Source: Polaromonas sp. CG_9.7
GTDB taxonomy: Bacteria; Pseudomonadota; Gammaproteobacteria; Burkholderiales; Burkholderiaceae_C
Direction of reading: 5' to 3'
DNA: 64,000 bases
NCBI RefSeq assembly: GCF_015752205.1
Contig: NZ_JADOVG010000001.1
Span: 124,001 to 188,000 of the forward strand
The position numbers and the translations under genes were made by a program. This document shows, piece by piece, positions 45,671 through 55,337 of this stretch. A model generated the notes under the pieces. It worked only from the letters and a program-made list of their open reading frames with translations, was not told the DNA's origin and did no database searches. How positions within the stretch are numbered: position 1 is the first letter of the stretch; every line of letters starts with the position of its first letter.

Positions 45671-46064
45671 AGACAGGATTGTGCCGCGCTTCGGGCATGG
45701 CTTGCCGCCACAATGCGCCTGCGCTACCCAGTAGGCGTGTACTGCAGGATTTTCTCTTTTCAGGCGTTGGCATCACCTTGCCGCCAAAGGGAAATTTCTT
45801 CGGGAAGGAAAATAACCGGCCCTGTCGACGGATAGCTTGTTTTTGTCAAATGCTATTTATTTAATAGCTGCTTTGGCATGACCAGCCTGCGCCAAGGCTG
45901 GTTTTAATATAAAAAACCGGCTCTAAAAAATCCCGCGCGGCAGGCGTTGTCGGTTCCATCGGGTGTGCGCGGGCCACAATCACGGCACGCAAATTGCGCG
46001 GTGTGCCGGCGCTTGTTGGCCCGGGCAGTGCGCCCCATTGTTGAACTTCCCAAGAGGTATTTTC
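45671..46064. other. Intergenic stretch between dinB and a Bug gene
   Basis: Divergent promoter region. Holds one dispersed repeat (45851-45900). No gene recognised. Confidence 0.5.
45851..45900 (+). repeat. Dispersed GCTATT/AATAGC intergenic palindrome, copy 6
   Basis: GCTATTTATTTAATAGCTGC followed by CAGCCTGCGCC arm. Confidence 0.75.
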
Positions 46065-47063
46065 GTGACCATTCCTGTTGCTTTGTCCCGCCGTTCCATG
46101 CTCCACACCACCCTGGGTGCGGCCGCCGCACTGGCCCTGGCCAGCCCGCAGGCACTGGCGCAAAAAGCCTGGCCCGCCAAGACGATCCGCTGGATCGTTG
46201 CCTATCCGGCTGGCGGTGGCCAGGATTTTCTGGCGCGCCATCTGTCGGTGCAGATGGGCAAGCAACTCGGCCAGTCCATCATCATCGACAACCGCCCCGG
46301 CGCGGCCGGCATCATCGGCACCGACGCGGCGTCCAAGGCGACCGCCGACGGCTACACCCTGGTGACGGGCGACAACGGCGCCATGGTGCTGAACACCGCG
46401 CTGTACAAGAAGCTGCCCTACAGCCCCGACGACTTCACGCCGCTGGGCTACATGGCGGGGTTTCCGCTGATCCTGGTGGTCAATCCCGACAGCCCGTTCA
46501 CCAGCGCGCGCCAGTGGCTGGCGGCGGTCAAGCGCTCGCCGGGCATGTACAGCTATGCCTCGCCCGGCGCGGGCAGCCCGCACCACCTGGCGATGGAACT
46601 GATCAAGGAGCGCACCGGCAGCTACATCGTGCATGTGCCCTACCGGGGCACGGCCATGGCGATCCAGGACGTGATGGGCGGGCAACTGCCTATGATGATT
46701 GTCGACACCGCCGGCGGCCTGGCGCAGATCCGCGCCGGCAAGGTGCGCGCGCTGGCGGTGCTGTCGCCCCAGCGGATTGCCGCATTGCCCAACGTGCCGA
46801 CGCTGGCCGAGTCCGGCGTGCCGGATTTCGCGGCTGTCGCCTGGCAGGGACTGTTTGTTCCCAAAGGCACGCCGCCCGACATTGCAGCGCTGCTGTCGGC
46901 CGAGATGCAAAAAGCCATCCTGGTGCCTGAAGTCAAGACCCGGCTGGAAGAGTTTGGCCTGGACGTGACGCCGTCCGACGGACCGCAGCTGGCCAGTTTC
47001 ATCGCGAGTGAAAAGAAGTTCTGGCACAAGCTGATCCGCGAACGCCACCTGTCGCTTGACTGA
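46065..47063 (+). CDS. Bug/TctC family periplasmic substrate-binding protein
   Basis: About 332 residues. The N-terminus has SRRSMLHTTLGAAAALALA, close to a twin-arginine signal. After it: AWPAKTIRWIVAYPAGGGQD, DNRPGAAGIIGTD and VPYRGTAMAIQDVMGG, the Bug family pattern. It is less similar to the other Bug protein at 3357 than is usual for close paralogues. GTG start at 46065 (AGAGG seven bases before) is preferred; ATG at 46098 is an alternative that would remove part of the signal. Ligand unknown. Confidence 0.85.
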   Translation: MTIPVALSRRSMLHTTLGAAAALALASPQALAQKAWPAKTIRWIVAYPAGGGQDFLARHLSVQMGKQLGQSIIIDNRPGAAGIIGTDAASKATADGYTLVTGDNGAMVLNTALYKKLPYSPDDFTPLGYMAGFPLILVVNPDSPFTSARQWLAAVKRSPGMYSYASPGAGSPHHLAMELIKERTGSYIVHVPYRGTAMAIQDVMGGQLPMMIVDTAGGLAQIRAGKVRALAVLSPQRIAALPNVPTLAESGVPDFAAVAWQGLFVPKGTPPDIAALLSAEMQKAILVPEVKTRLEEFGLDVTPSDGPQLASFIASEKKFWHKLIRERHLSLD

Positions 47064-47248
47064 GGGGAGGCAGCCCTGACATGCCAGCGCGCTTGCCGGG
47101 TACGCGCCTGTCCCATCGGCCAGCGCTGCATGTGTGCCTGGATTCCTGACGACGCAGACTGACAGCCAGCGGCCGCTTTCACCGACACCACCGACAGGCG
47201 CATGTTTGCAGAATGGATATTTCAACCCATTTCAAGGAGCGCGTCGCC

Positions 47249-48070
47249 ATGAACACCGTCACCACCGCCGACAAGACCGAGTTGTACGTCAAGGACTGGG
47301 GCAGCGGCCAGCCGGTCATCTTGCTGCATGGCTGGCCGCTGTCGGCCGACAGCTGGGACGACCATGCCATGGCGCTGGCCGACGCCGGCTACCGCGCCAT
47401 CGCCTACGACCGCCGGGGTTTCGGCCGTTCATCGCAGCCCTGGAGCGGCTACGACTACGACACACTGGCCGACGACCTGGCCGCCGTGATCGAGCAGACC
47501 GGCGCGCATGATGCGGTGCTGGCCGGCTTTTCGATGGGCGGCGGCGAGGTGGCGCGCTACATGTCGCGCCATGGCGGCAAGTCAGTGGCCAAGGCGGTGC
47601 TGGTGTCGTCGGTCGTGCCCTTCATGCTGAAAACCGACGACAACCCCAAGGGCACGCCCATGTCGGTGTTCGACAAGATGACCGCTGGCATGAAGGAAGA
47701 CCGCGCCGAGTTCTTCGGCACGTTTTTTGAAGATTTTTATGGCGTCGGCATGTTGTCCAGCCCGGTCAGCGACGAAGTCATCGACTGGTCGCGCCAAGTG
47801 GCCATGCAGGCGAGCCTGAAAGCCACGCTGGCCTGCGCGGCCGCCTTCGCCACCACCGACTTCCGCCCGGACCTGGCGGCGTTTAAGGTGCCGACGCTGA
47901 TCATCCACGGCACTGGCGACAACACGGTGCCGATTGACGCTGCCGGCCGGGCCGCAGCCAAGGGCATTGCCGGCTCAACCCTGCTGGAATATGACGGCGC
48001 GCCGCATGGCCTGCTGGTGACTGAAAAAGACCGCGTGACGCGCGATCTGCTCGACTTCCTGAAAGGCTAA
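47249..48070 (+). CDS. Alpha/beta hydrolase, non-heme haloperoxidase-like
   Basis: A 273-residue enzyme. VILLHGWPLSADSWDDH begins the fold; GFGRSSQPW follows; nucleophile elbow GFSMGGGEV (Ser near 97); Asp in HGTGDNTVP; His in GAPHGLLVTE. This pattern matches cofactor-free haloperoxidase/arylesterase-type hydrolases. The ATG at 47249 has AAGGAG nine bases before. Convergent with the next gene, with a shared terminator stem. Confidence 0.88.
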   Translation: MNTVTTADKTELYVKDWGSGQPVILLHGWPLSADSWDDHAMALADAGYRAIAYDRRGFGRSSQPWSGYDYDTLADDLAAVIEQTGAHDAVLAGFSMGGGEVARYMSRHGGKSVAKAVLVSSVVPFMLKTDDNPKGTPMSVFDKMTAGMKEDRAEFFGTFFEDFYGVGMLSSPVSDEVIDWSRQVAMQASLKATLACAAAFATTDFRPDLAAFKVPTLIIHGTGDNTVPIDAAGRAAAKGIAGSTLLEYDGAPHGLLVTEKDRVTRDLLDFLKG

Positions 48071-48084
48071 GCTGTAAAAAGGAC

Positions 48085-48102
48085 GCAGCCTTGCCAGGCT
48101 GC
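48085..48102 (-). terminator. Stem between convergent hydrolase and hydroxy-acid oxidase genes
   Basis: GCAGCC, TTGCCA, GGCTGC; on the minus strand it is followed by GTCCTTTTTAC. A modest intrinsic terminator for the oxidase gene. Confidence 0.5.
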
Positions 48103-48104
48103 AA

Positions 48105-49265
48105 TCAGGAATTCCTGAAATCGTATGTGCCGGGCAGCAAGATGCTCTTGTCCACTGTGTTGATGTCGGTGTGGCCGCAAAAGGCCATGGTGATGTCGAG
48201 TTCCTTGTGGATGATCTGCAGCGCCTTGGTCACGCCGGCCTCGCCCATGGCGCCCAGGCCGTACACCATGGCGCGGCCAATCAGCGTGCCGCGCGCGCCC
48301 AGCGCCCAGGCCTTGAGCACGTCCTGGCCGGAACGGATGCCGCCGTCCATCCACACCTCAATCTCCGAACCAACGGCCTCGACGATCTCCGGCAGCGCTG
48401 AAATGCTTGACGGTGCGCCGTCAAGCTGGCGGCCACCATGGTTGCTGACGACAATGGCGTCGGCACCGCTTTGCACCGCCAGCCGGGCGTCTTCGACATC
48501 CTGAATGCCTTTGAGGATCAGCTTTCCGCCCCATTTTTCCTTGACCCAGGCGATGTCGGCCCACGACAGGCGCGGGTCGAACTGTTCGTTGGTCCAGGCG
48601 GACAGCGAATTCATGTCGCTCACGCCCTTGACGTGGCCGACCAGGTTGCCAAAAGTGCGGCGGCGCGTGCCCGCCATGCCCAGGCACCAGCGCGGCTTGG
48701 TCATCAGGTTGATGATGTTGGCCAGCGTCGGTTTTGGCGGCGCCGTCAGGCCATTTTTCAAATCCTTGTGGCGCTGGCCGATGACCTGCAGGTCCAGCGT
48801 CAGCACCAGCGCGTTGCAGCCGGCCTTGCGGGTGCGCTCGATCATCGCGGCCATGGCCTCGCGGTCGCGCATCATGTAGAGCTGGAACCAGAAAGGGCGC
48901 TGCGTGTGGGCGGCGATGTCCTCGATCGAGCAGATGCTCATGGTCGAGAGGATGAAGGGAATGCCGAACTTTTCAGCCGCCCGGGCCGCCTTGATCTCGC
49001 CGTCGGCATGCTGCATGCCGGTCAGGCCGACAGGCGCAATCGCCACCGGCATCTTCACGTCGATGCCAACCATTTTTGTCGCTGTCGAGCGGTTTTCCAT
49101 GTTCACCGCGACGCGCTGGCGCAGCTTGATCTTCTGAAAATCAGTCTCATTGGCGCGGTAGGTGCCTTCGGTCCACGAGCCTGAGTCGGCGTAGTCGTAG
49201 AACATGCGGGGAACGCGTTTTTGCGCCAGCACGCGCAGGTCTTCGATGTTGGTGATCACGGTCAT
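48105..49265 (-). CDS. FMN-dependent alpha-hydroxy-acid oxidase/dehydrogenase (LldD-like)
   Basis: A 386-residue flavoprotein of the LldD/glycolate oxidase family. Motifs: RVPRMFYDYADSGSW at the start, PVAIAPVGLTGMQHADGE, and the active-site block SNHGGRQLDGAPSSI with catalytic His and Arg, then DGGIRSGQDVLKAWALGA. Likely oxidises L-lactate or another 2-hydroxyacid, at the membrane or in the cytoplasm. Which substrate is not decidable by sequence. Confidence 0.92.
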   Translation of the reverse strand: MTVITNIEDLRVLAQKRVPRMFYDYADSGSWTEGTYRANETDFQKIKLRQRVAVNMENRSTATKMVGIDVKMPVAIAPVGLTGMQHADGEIKAARAAEKFGIPFILSTMSICSIEDIAAHTQRPFWFQLYMMRDREAMAAMIERTRKAGCNALVLTLDLQVIGQRHKDLKNGLTAPPKPTLANIINLMTKPRWCLGMAGTRRRTFGNLVGHVKGVSDMNSLSAWTNEQFDPRLSWADIAWVKEKWGGKLILKGIQDVEDARLAVQSGADAIVVSNHGGRQLDGAPSSISALPEIVEAVGSEIEVWMDGGIRSGQDVLKAWALGARGTLIGRAMVYGLGAMGEAGVTKALQIIHKELDITMAFCGHTDINTVDKSILLPGTYDFRNS

Positions 49266-49395
49266 GGGTTGTCTCCTGAAGCAACTGATGCTAGCGGTTT
49301 GCGCGTTTCTGGCGAGTGAATAATTTTTTTGCCTGGTAAATTTATTTCAACAGCGCCGCAGTTGGCACAGCGTTGCAGCGCTGCAGGCGCATAGG

Positions 49396-49800
49396 TCAGT
49401 TCCTTCTTTTGGAAGGCGCTGATGCCCTGGCTCGGCGCAAACCGGCGCCGCGCACTTTTAGCCCGTTCGCCGCCTTGCCGAACAGCGTGCGGCTGAGTGA
49501 GCCGATGCCGACCAGCTCGCCGCGAAACGGCACCAGCTTCAGGTAAGCCTCCAGAATCTGGTCCTTGCCAGCTGCATGTTCAGCGTGGACGCGCCCGGCG
49601 TTTTCGTGTCCCACAGGTTGGCCCACCCTGCACTGGACACCGCCTGCCAGTCCACGCCGCTGTATTCGTAAAACCGCTTGTCTTCACTCGGCACCAGCGC
49701 CCTGCGCAAGGCCGGCGAGATGTCGGCCTGGGCGACCCACTGCCCGCGCCGCACGCTGGCATCGGTATGCACGCGCTGGCAGTGCTTGGCGCCAGGCAAG
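49396..49800 (-). pseudogene. pbpC: Penicillin-binding protein 1C (pbpC) remnant
   Basis: Two frames in different phase. The upstream piece has TDASVRRGQWVAQADISPAL, RRALVPSEDKRFYEYSGVDW and TPGASTLNMQLAR, the start of a transglycosylase domain. The other has KDQILEAYLKLVPFRGELVG and SRTLFGKAANGL, from later in the same domain. The bases in between are deleted and the frame is shifted, and the rest of PbpC (membrane anchor, transpeptidase) is absent. Upstream it is cut at about 49800, next to the BCCT gene's stop. Confidence 0.82.
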
Positions 49801-49819
49801 CCTCAGGCGGGCGCGGCGG

Positions 49820-51940
49820 TCACAGCAGCGGCTCGGTGTGGCCCGGCGCGCGATTCAGCAACTGTGTCTGCTGGTTGATGCTGACCGTGCGGTAGCGTTC
49901 GTAGTGGCGCAGGATGTCGACGATGATTTCCTCAGGCCGCAGGTACTGGATGTCGTAGCCCTGGCGGCCGTCTTCGAAGAAGGTCATCGGCTCGAATACC
50001 TGGTCACGCTCGCTATCGCGTGCCGCTTCGCGCACGATGAACACCGGCACCGCACGGCTGACGGCCTTGACGCCATAGACAAAGTCCCGCAGCGTCGGGT
50101 CGGGAATCGTCAGGCGCAGCACGCCTTCGCCCAGGTCGTCCTCGTGCACGCTGGCGGCCACGCCGCGCTGGTTCAGCTCGCGCACCACGTCGCGCATGGC
50201 CTGCAGCACGCCTGTCTGCATGAACTGCAGCACGTCCTTGCGGGTGGACTGGTGCACGATCTGCTCCAGCCGCTTGCGCCAGTGCTGGCCGCTCCAGAAA
50301 TTGGTGGCAGGCGACAGGTCTTGCGTCGAATGTGCCACGTCCGCCTGCAGGCCGCGCCAAAGTCCATAGCAGAGGGCCAGCATGATCACGGCCACTGGCA
50401 GTGCGGCCACTAGCGTCATGGCCTGCAGAGCGCCCAGCCCACCGGCCAGCAGCAGCACGGCGGCGGTCACGCCCAGCACGCCCGCCCAGAACAAGCGCTG
50501 CCAAACCGGCGAGCGCGGGTTGCCGCGAGAGGCAATGGCATCGACGACATAAGCGCCGGAGTCGGCCGAGGTGACAAAGAACACCCCAATCAGCAAGATA
50601 GCCAGCCACGACACCGTCACGGTCAGCGGCAAAAAGTCAAAAAACCGGAACAGCAATGCATCGACGTTGCCCACGGTCTGCGCCAGCGCCCCAGCGGCCA
50701 CGTTGGTGTCGATCCAGATGGCGCCGTTGCCAAACGCCGTCATCCACAGCAGATTGAAAGCCGTTGGCACCAGGAGCACGCCAAGGATGAACTGGCGAAT
50801 CGTGCGGCCGCGCGAAATGCGCGCAATGAACATACCGACAAACGGCGACCAGGAAATCCACCAGGCCCAGTACAGGATGGTCCAGCCGCCAAACCAGCCT
50901 TCGTCACGTGTCGGTTCATAAACAAAGGTGCGCAGCGACATGCTGACCAGGTTCGACAGGTAGCCGCCAATGTTTTCACTCAGTGCCTGAAATAAATACA
51001 CCGTCGGTCCGGCAATGATGACAAAGCCCAGCAGCAAGAACGACAGCGACAAGTTGAACTCGCTCAGGCGGCGCACACCCTTGTCCAGCCCGCTGACCGC
51101 CGACAGGCCGGCCAGCAACACCACGACGACGATGATGCCGATGCGAAAGGCGTTGGTCGAGGTGTCCCAGCCGCCGACCTTGTTCAACCCGGCCGCCAAC
51201 TGCAATGCGCCGTAGCCCAGCGTGGTGGCAATGCCGGCAATGGTGCCGACCAGCGCAAAGGCATCGACGCAGTGGCCGATCGGGCCGTTGATGCGTTCCT
51301 TGAGCAGCGGGTAGAGGCCCGAGCGCAGCGTCAGCGGCAGGTTGTAGCGAAAGCCGAAGTAGGCCAGCACCAGCCCCATGGTGCCGTAAATCGCCCAGGC
51401 GTGAAAGCCCCAGTGGAAAAACGTCACCTGCAGTGCTTCCTTGGCCGCCGCCGGTGTGCCGCCGATTTGCGTTGGCGGCTTGAGAAAGTGCTGCAGCGGC
51501 TCGCCCACGCCAAAATACATCAGGCCAATACCCATGCCGGCGGCAAACAGCATGGCGGTCCACGACAGGAAATTGAATTCGGGCAGGGAGTCATCCGGGC
51601 CGAGCCGGATGTCACCAAAGCGGCTGGCTGCCACCATCAGCAAAAACACCAGAAACACCGTGACCGCACTGGTGTAAAACCAGTCAAAGTGGCCCACCAC
51701 CCAACTTTGCGCGCCTGAAAAAACCTGGTTGGCAAGCTCCGGAAACATGCCGCAAAACACCAGCAGGGCGCCCAGCACCAGCAGTGCCGGAATGACGACC
51801 TGCGGCACCAGCGTGGTCAGCGGTGCGCGCTCCGGCGTGGGAGAAGGGGGCTTGATACCGGGACCTGTTTCAGGCTCTATGGGGACGGGAGGGCTGGAAG
51901 CTATGGAAGCCATGGAAGGGGTGGGAGAAGGGTCTTGCAT
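49820..51940 (-). CDS. BCCT family transporter (betaine/choline/carnitine type)
   Basis: A 706-residue protein with twelve helices and a long C-terminal cytoplasmic tail (about residues 560-706), as in BetT-type choline transporters. Family patterns: GMGIGLMYFGVGEPLQHFLK, FFHWGFHAWAIYG, and the Trp-rich substrate region YWAWWISWSPFVGMFIARIS. Substrate choline or betaine is inferred. The ATG at 51940 has AGGAG eight bases upstream; an earlier in-frame start lacks one. The Pro/Ser-rich N-terminus (about 60 residues) is longer than usual. Confidence 0.9.
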   Translation of the reverse strand: MQDPSPTPSMASIASSPPVPIEPETGPGIKPPSPTPERAPLTTLVPQVVIPALLVLGALLVFCGMFPELANQVFSGAQSWVVGHFDWFYTSAVTVFLVFLLMVAASRFGDIRLGPDDSLPEFNFLSWTAMLFAAGMGIGLMYFGVGEPLQHFLKPPTQIGGTPAAAKEALQVTFFHWGFHAWAIYGTMGLVLAYFGFRYNLPLTLRSGLYPLLKERINGPIGHCVDAFALVGTIAGIATTLGYGALQLAAGLNKVGGWDTSTNAFRIGIIVVVVLLAGLSAVSGLDKGVRRLSEFNLSLSFLLLGFVIIAGPTVYLFQALSENIGGYLSNLVSMSLRTFVYEPTRDEGWFGGWTILYWAWWISWSPFVGMFIARISRGRTIRQFILGVLLVPTAFNLLWMTAFGNGAIWIDTNVAAGALAQTVGNVDALLFRFFDFLPLTVTVSWLAILLIGVFFVTSADSGAYVVDAIASRGNPRSPVWQRLFWAGVLGVTAAVLLLAGGLGALQAMTLVAALPVAVIMLALCYGLWRGLQADVAHSTQDLSPATNFWSGQHWRKRLEQIVHQSTRKDVLQFMQTGVLQAMRDVVRELNQRGVAASVHEDDLGEGVLRLTIPDPTLRDFVYGVKAVSRAVPVFIVREAARDSERDQVFEPMTFFEDGRQGYDIQYLRPEEIIVDILRHYERYRTVSINQQTQLLNRAPGHTEPLL

Positions 51941-52182
51941 GCGGTGATCTCCTGGGATTGGCTCAAAGGCAGCCCGGCATCTGACGGCCTTGTGCACCCT
52001 GATCAAACCGGGTGCGCAAGGTCTAAGCCAGTCGGGTTAGCGGGGCATAGTACGCCTTGCGCCGGCCTGTGCGTGTCGGTCAATGGCTATTTCGTCGTCT
52101 TTGCTTCAATCCGTGCATTCGGCGTTTCGCTGCAGTGGTCAAGTTATTGCGGAGAGGTCAACAGGTGGGTTGAGTTGCCGAT

Positions 52183-52351
52183 TTAGGCGCGAAAGCATTG
52201 GCGTGACAAGTACCCCGGTTTGGTGTTCAGCCGCACCGGGTTGAAGAAGTTGACGATGTAGTCAGCCATGTCATGAATGGCTTTGCCGTGGATTGGCGTC
52301 GTCGCGTTGCCAGACCCGCTCCATCTTCAGGCTCAGTAAAAAGTGTTCCAT
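52183..52351 (-). pseudogene. IS3-family transposase C-terminal remnant
   Basis: In two phases the minus strand reads HFLLSLKMERVWQRDDAN and then MADYIVNFFNPVRLNTKPGY with a final LSRQCFRA and stop. This matches the C-terminal end of IS3-type OrfB proteins (SLKTERVW, NPVRLHSKLG). Frameshifted and truncated at both sides; not related in detail to the IS at 17484. Confidence 0.65.
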
Positions 52352-52536
52352 CCTGGTTGTAGTGCGCCAGTGGCCATTATGCTTTTCCTGACGCCTGCAC
52401 GCCAAGCACCGATGTCGGCAGTCCTGGCAACAAAGCATGTTTGCTTTGGGTCAAAAAATGGCCTGCGACACCGACCACCCCTACAAAGTGGGGCACGTTA
52501 CGGCAACCCGCTTGAGCGCTTTTGGTTTTTATCCCA

Positions 52537-52902
52537 TCAGGCGCCGCCCCGAACGGCGCCCAGGGCGGGGTAGCCGCCGGGCTGCGGGTCCGGTCCTTTT
52601 TTCAGCACCGCCATTCGGCCTTTCATGGCGACCATCTCCACCGTCTGGCTGGCAATGATGTCTTGGGCAAGCTGGCGCACCATCGGGTCGCGCCCATGGA
52701 TCAGTACCAGCCGCGCCATTTCCACAGCGCCCTGGTGGTGGGGAATCATCATGGCCAAAAAATCGGTATCGGGCTGACCGGTGTAGCCCGGGCCGTGCAT
52801 GTCGTCCATCATGCGGGCCATACCTGCATCCATGTCCGATTCAAAGGCGCTGGCAGTGCCCGGCCGCGCTTTGACGTGCCCATGCGCGCCATGGTCCGTC
52901 AT
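52537..52902 (-). CDS. DUF305 domain protein
   Basis: A 121-residue protein with the DUF305 core: MIPHHQGAVEMARLVL and QLAQDIIASQTVEM, a His-Met-rich helical bundle often linked to copper. Here it lacks a signal peptide and contains HGAHGH and several Met-rich stretches (MARMMDDMHG). The start overlaps the stop of the beta-propeller gene by ATGA; the longer frame (to 53052) has no support. Copper or other metal binding is inferred. Confidence 0.8.
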   Translation of the reverse strand: MTDHGAHGHVKARPGTASAFESDMDAGMARMMDDMHGPGYTGQPDTDFLAMMIPHHQGAVEMARLVLIHGRDPMVRQLAQDIIASQTVEMVAMKGRMAVLKKGPDPQPGGYPALGAVRGGA

Positions 52903-54329
52903 GCGGTCTGCCCCTTGGTTCCAGGACGCACATAGACCAGGTTGATGCTTTTCTTGTTGCGCAGTTCGCCCGACGGCAGTTTCAGGGCGCCGAGCGTAAT
53001 CTGGGTGATGAGCTTGGGCTCCAGCGGCCTTGAAACGTCGAAGGCCGAACACACCACCTGGCCTGCATGGGGCGTGCCGGGCAGCTCGTCCTGCTCATGC
53101 GCCACGTAAAGCAGGTTGTTGGCCGGATTGGTCCACAGGCCGTGCGCTTCGCGCCCGCCGGTGTACACCATGCCCACGACCTTTTGCTGGGCCAGCGGCA
53201 CCGAGCGGTCAATGATGGCCAGGCGGCTGGACGCCGCGCCGTTGGGCCCGCCGTCATCGACCCGGGCCAGGCTCATGTAAGTCACCTGGCCGCCAGCGTT
53301 GTCAACAAATTCAAGGTGGTTGGGCCGGGCCATCTCGCCTAACGAGAGCGTCGCCAGCACGGTGCCGGGGTCTTTCACCGAAACAATCGACACCGCATCG
53401 GCCAGCTTGTGCGACAGCCACATCTGGGTGCCGTCGGGCGAGAGCTTTTGAAACGGCGTGAAGGCCGGCTTGTCCTGCGCGCCCAGGTCCACCAGGCGAA
53501 GACGTTTCGGCCGCGAATGGCCATTGGCGTCCGGATTGACCTGCATGATCTCGAGCTGCGCAGCCTTTTGGCTGACCACGAAGGCCAGCAGGCCGTCTTT
53601 GGAGAACCACACCTGGGCCGGCCCGTTCAAGGTCGGCAGGTAAGCGCGCACCGCCTGCGAAGGCATGGGCCCCTGACCCGTCAACTGGCGCATGGCTTGG
53701 CTCACGTCAACAATGGCGATGCGGTCTTCACCGCGCAAGGTGACCCACAACTCCTTGCCGTTGCGCGTGAACGTCGGCTCATGCGGCTCCCGGCCGAGCA
53801 AGATGCCGCTGGACAGGCGATCCGGGCTGGTCGTCGGGCCGGCTTGTGGATTGATGGCATTGCCAATGACGCGGCGGTTCGCCGCATCGATCAGGTAGAT
53901 GTTGCTGCTGCCGCGCCCGGAGGTGGCAAGCAGCGTGCCGTCCGGGTTGGGCACGGCGCCATGCGCGTCCACGCAGCCATGGTAGAGCGGCTTGTGGATC
54001 ATCGCCGCATGGGTCGGCATGACGCCGCCGGTGACAAAGCGAAAGGGCGGGCGCGCGTCTTCGTCGAAGCTGGTGAGGTTGATCGTCGTGTCGACCGTGT
54101 TGCTCATCGGGTTGATCACGCTGATGGTGTTGGAGTCTTCATTGGTGATGAAGACCCGGTCCACGGGCGAAATATCCGGTCCGGCGGTGGGTATCGCGAG
54201 CGCGGCAGGCGCGGCGGTGGAATCCTGGGCCATGGCCCACGGCGTTACAGCTGCGGCAGCGGTCGCTGCAGGCAAGGCGACAGCGGCTTTCAGAAAGTCG
54301 CGCCGCGTGTCGTTCAGTTTTGCATTCAT
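52899..54329 (-). CDS. Tat-exported YVTN-type beta-propeller protein
   Basis: A 476-residue protein with a twin-arginine signal (DTRRDFLKAAVALPAA, then AMAQ). The mature part has blade motifs typical of YncE/cytochrome-D1-like propellers: FITNEDSNTISVINPMSN, GSSNIYLIDAANRRV, DAVSIVSVKDPGTVLATL. A calcium or metal site is not clear. It is coupled to DUF305 by ATGA and sits downstream of the ECF sigma/anti-sigma pair. Function unknown, perhaps metal handling. Confidence 0.82.
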   Translation of the reverse strand: MNAKLNDTRRDFLKAAVALPAATAAAAVTPWAMAQDSTAAPAALAIPTAGPDISPVDRVFITNEDSNTISVINPMSNTVDTTINLTSFDEDARPPFRFVTGGVMPTHAAMIHKPLYHGCVDAHGAVPNPDGTLLATSGRGSSNIYLIDAANRRVIGNAINPQAGPTTSPDRLSSGILLGREPHEPTFTRNGKELWVTLRGEDRIAIVDVSQAMRQLTGQGPMPSQAVRAYLPTLNGPAQVWFSKDGLLAFVVSQKAAQLEIMQVNPDANGHSRPKRLRLVDLGAQDKPAFTPFQKLSPDGTQMWLSHKLADAVSIVSVKDPGTVLATLSLGEMARPNHLEFVDNAGGQVTYMSLARVDDGGPNGAASSRLAIIDRSVPLAQQKVVGMVYTGGREAHGLWTNPANNLLYVAHEQDELPGTPHAGQVVCSAFDVSRPLEPKLITQITLGALKLPSGELRNKKSINLVYVRPGTKGQTA

Positions 54330-54457
54330 TGGTCAGCTTTCAAGTAAATAGTGTGGTCGATTGAAAATGGCAAGCAGCGCACGAACGCGGTGGACGGTCT
54401 GCAGGGCATGGGGTTGTCCAGAATGTTGAGAGTTTTTTAAACGGAGTCCGAACGCCC

Positions 54458-55315
54458 TCAGCGTGCGCTGCCAAGCTGTCGGTACACCTCGCTTGACACC
54501 CGAGCCAGCTCGGTCTTGTCGGCATCGGCGGAGATGGCGTAGCCAAAAGGACCGTTGACCCAGTAAAAGACATTCACCGGGCCTTCCCTGGCAAACCTGA
54601 ACGCCGTTTCCTGGTGGCTACCTGACGGCGCAGCAGCGTCAGGCGCAGCCACTTCGCGGGACACATACAGCGTCAGCTTGGCCCCGGCGCTGTCGTGGTA
54701 CATGAACTGCGCGACCGGACCTTGTCCGCCAGGCAACAGCCGCCCGCCGTCCAGGGCATACCCCAGGTCCTGCAGATGGGGCGGCTTCATGGGCGCGCCC
54801 ATGCGCTTGGACAACCAGGCCACCAGCTGGTCTTCATGGTCTGCGCCCACTTCCACGGGACGGCGCGCATCCGGGCTGTACACCGCATGCGCGACGGCGG
54901 CGCGCTGGGCAAAGCCGGTGGCCGAAGCCAGGGTGATGGCGCTGGGGGTGCGCCGCGCCAGCGTTTGTGCGCCGGGTTCGGCACCGATGCCGCGCAGTGC
55001 CCAGCCTGCGGCGCCACTGACCACCGCAATGGCAATGCCTGCCGCCAGGCGCTGCGCATACCAAGGTGTCCGCGGCCTGGCGGCCTGCCTCAGCCGGTGC
55101 GGCAGTGGCTCGTCCAACACCGGATCGAACAGCGCACGCAACTCACGCTTGTGCGCCAGGTAGGCCTCCACGCGCAGCGCCTCCTCGGGCCGCTTGGCCA
55201 GGTAAGCCTCGATCTCGCGCTGGCGCTCGGGCGTGAGCTGGCGGTCGACAAACGCCTGCAGTTCGGCTTCGGTCACCGGCGCGGCCGGTGGTGATGGGGG
55301 CGTGACGGAATTCAT
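54458..55315 (-). CDS. Anti-sigma factor, membrane-anchored
   Basis: About 285 residues. The N-terminal part (EAELQAFVDRQLTPERQREI, EALRVEAYLAHKRELRALF) is a typical anti-sigma zinc-less segment; a single helix near residues 92-110 (LAAGIAIAVVSGAAGWAL) would anchor it; the periplasmic part ends with FYWVNGPFGYAISAD. Start is uncertain: ATG 55315 or a TTG at 55348 overlapping the sigma gene. It should bind and hold the ECF factor encoded upstream. Confidence 0.78.
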   Translation of the reverse strand: MNSVTPPSPPAAPVTEAELQAFVDRQLTPERQREIEAYLAKRPEEALRVEAYLAHKRELRALFDPVLDEPLPHRLRQAARPRTPWYAQRLAAGIAIAVVSGAAGWALRGIGAEPGAQTLARRTPSAITLASATGFAQRAAVAHAVYSPDARRPVEVGADHEDQLVAWLSKRMGAPMKPPHLQDLGYALDGGRLLPGGQGPVAQFMYHDSAGAKLTLYVSREVAAPDAAAPSGSHQETAFRFAREGPVNVFYWVNGPFGYAISADADKTELARVSSEVYRQLGSAR

Positions 55316-55337
55316 AAGGGCGTGTTCGGGGAGCGGC

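Noticed and set aside
53409-54347. 312-codon plus-strand frame opposite the beta-propeller gene
   Set aside because: Antisense shadow, very His/Gly/Arg-rich, no ribosome site.
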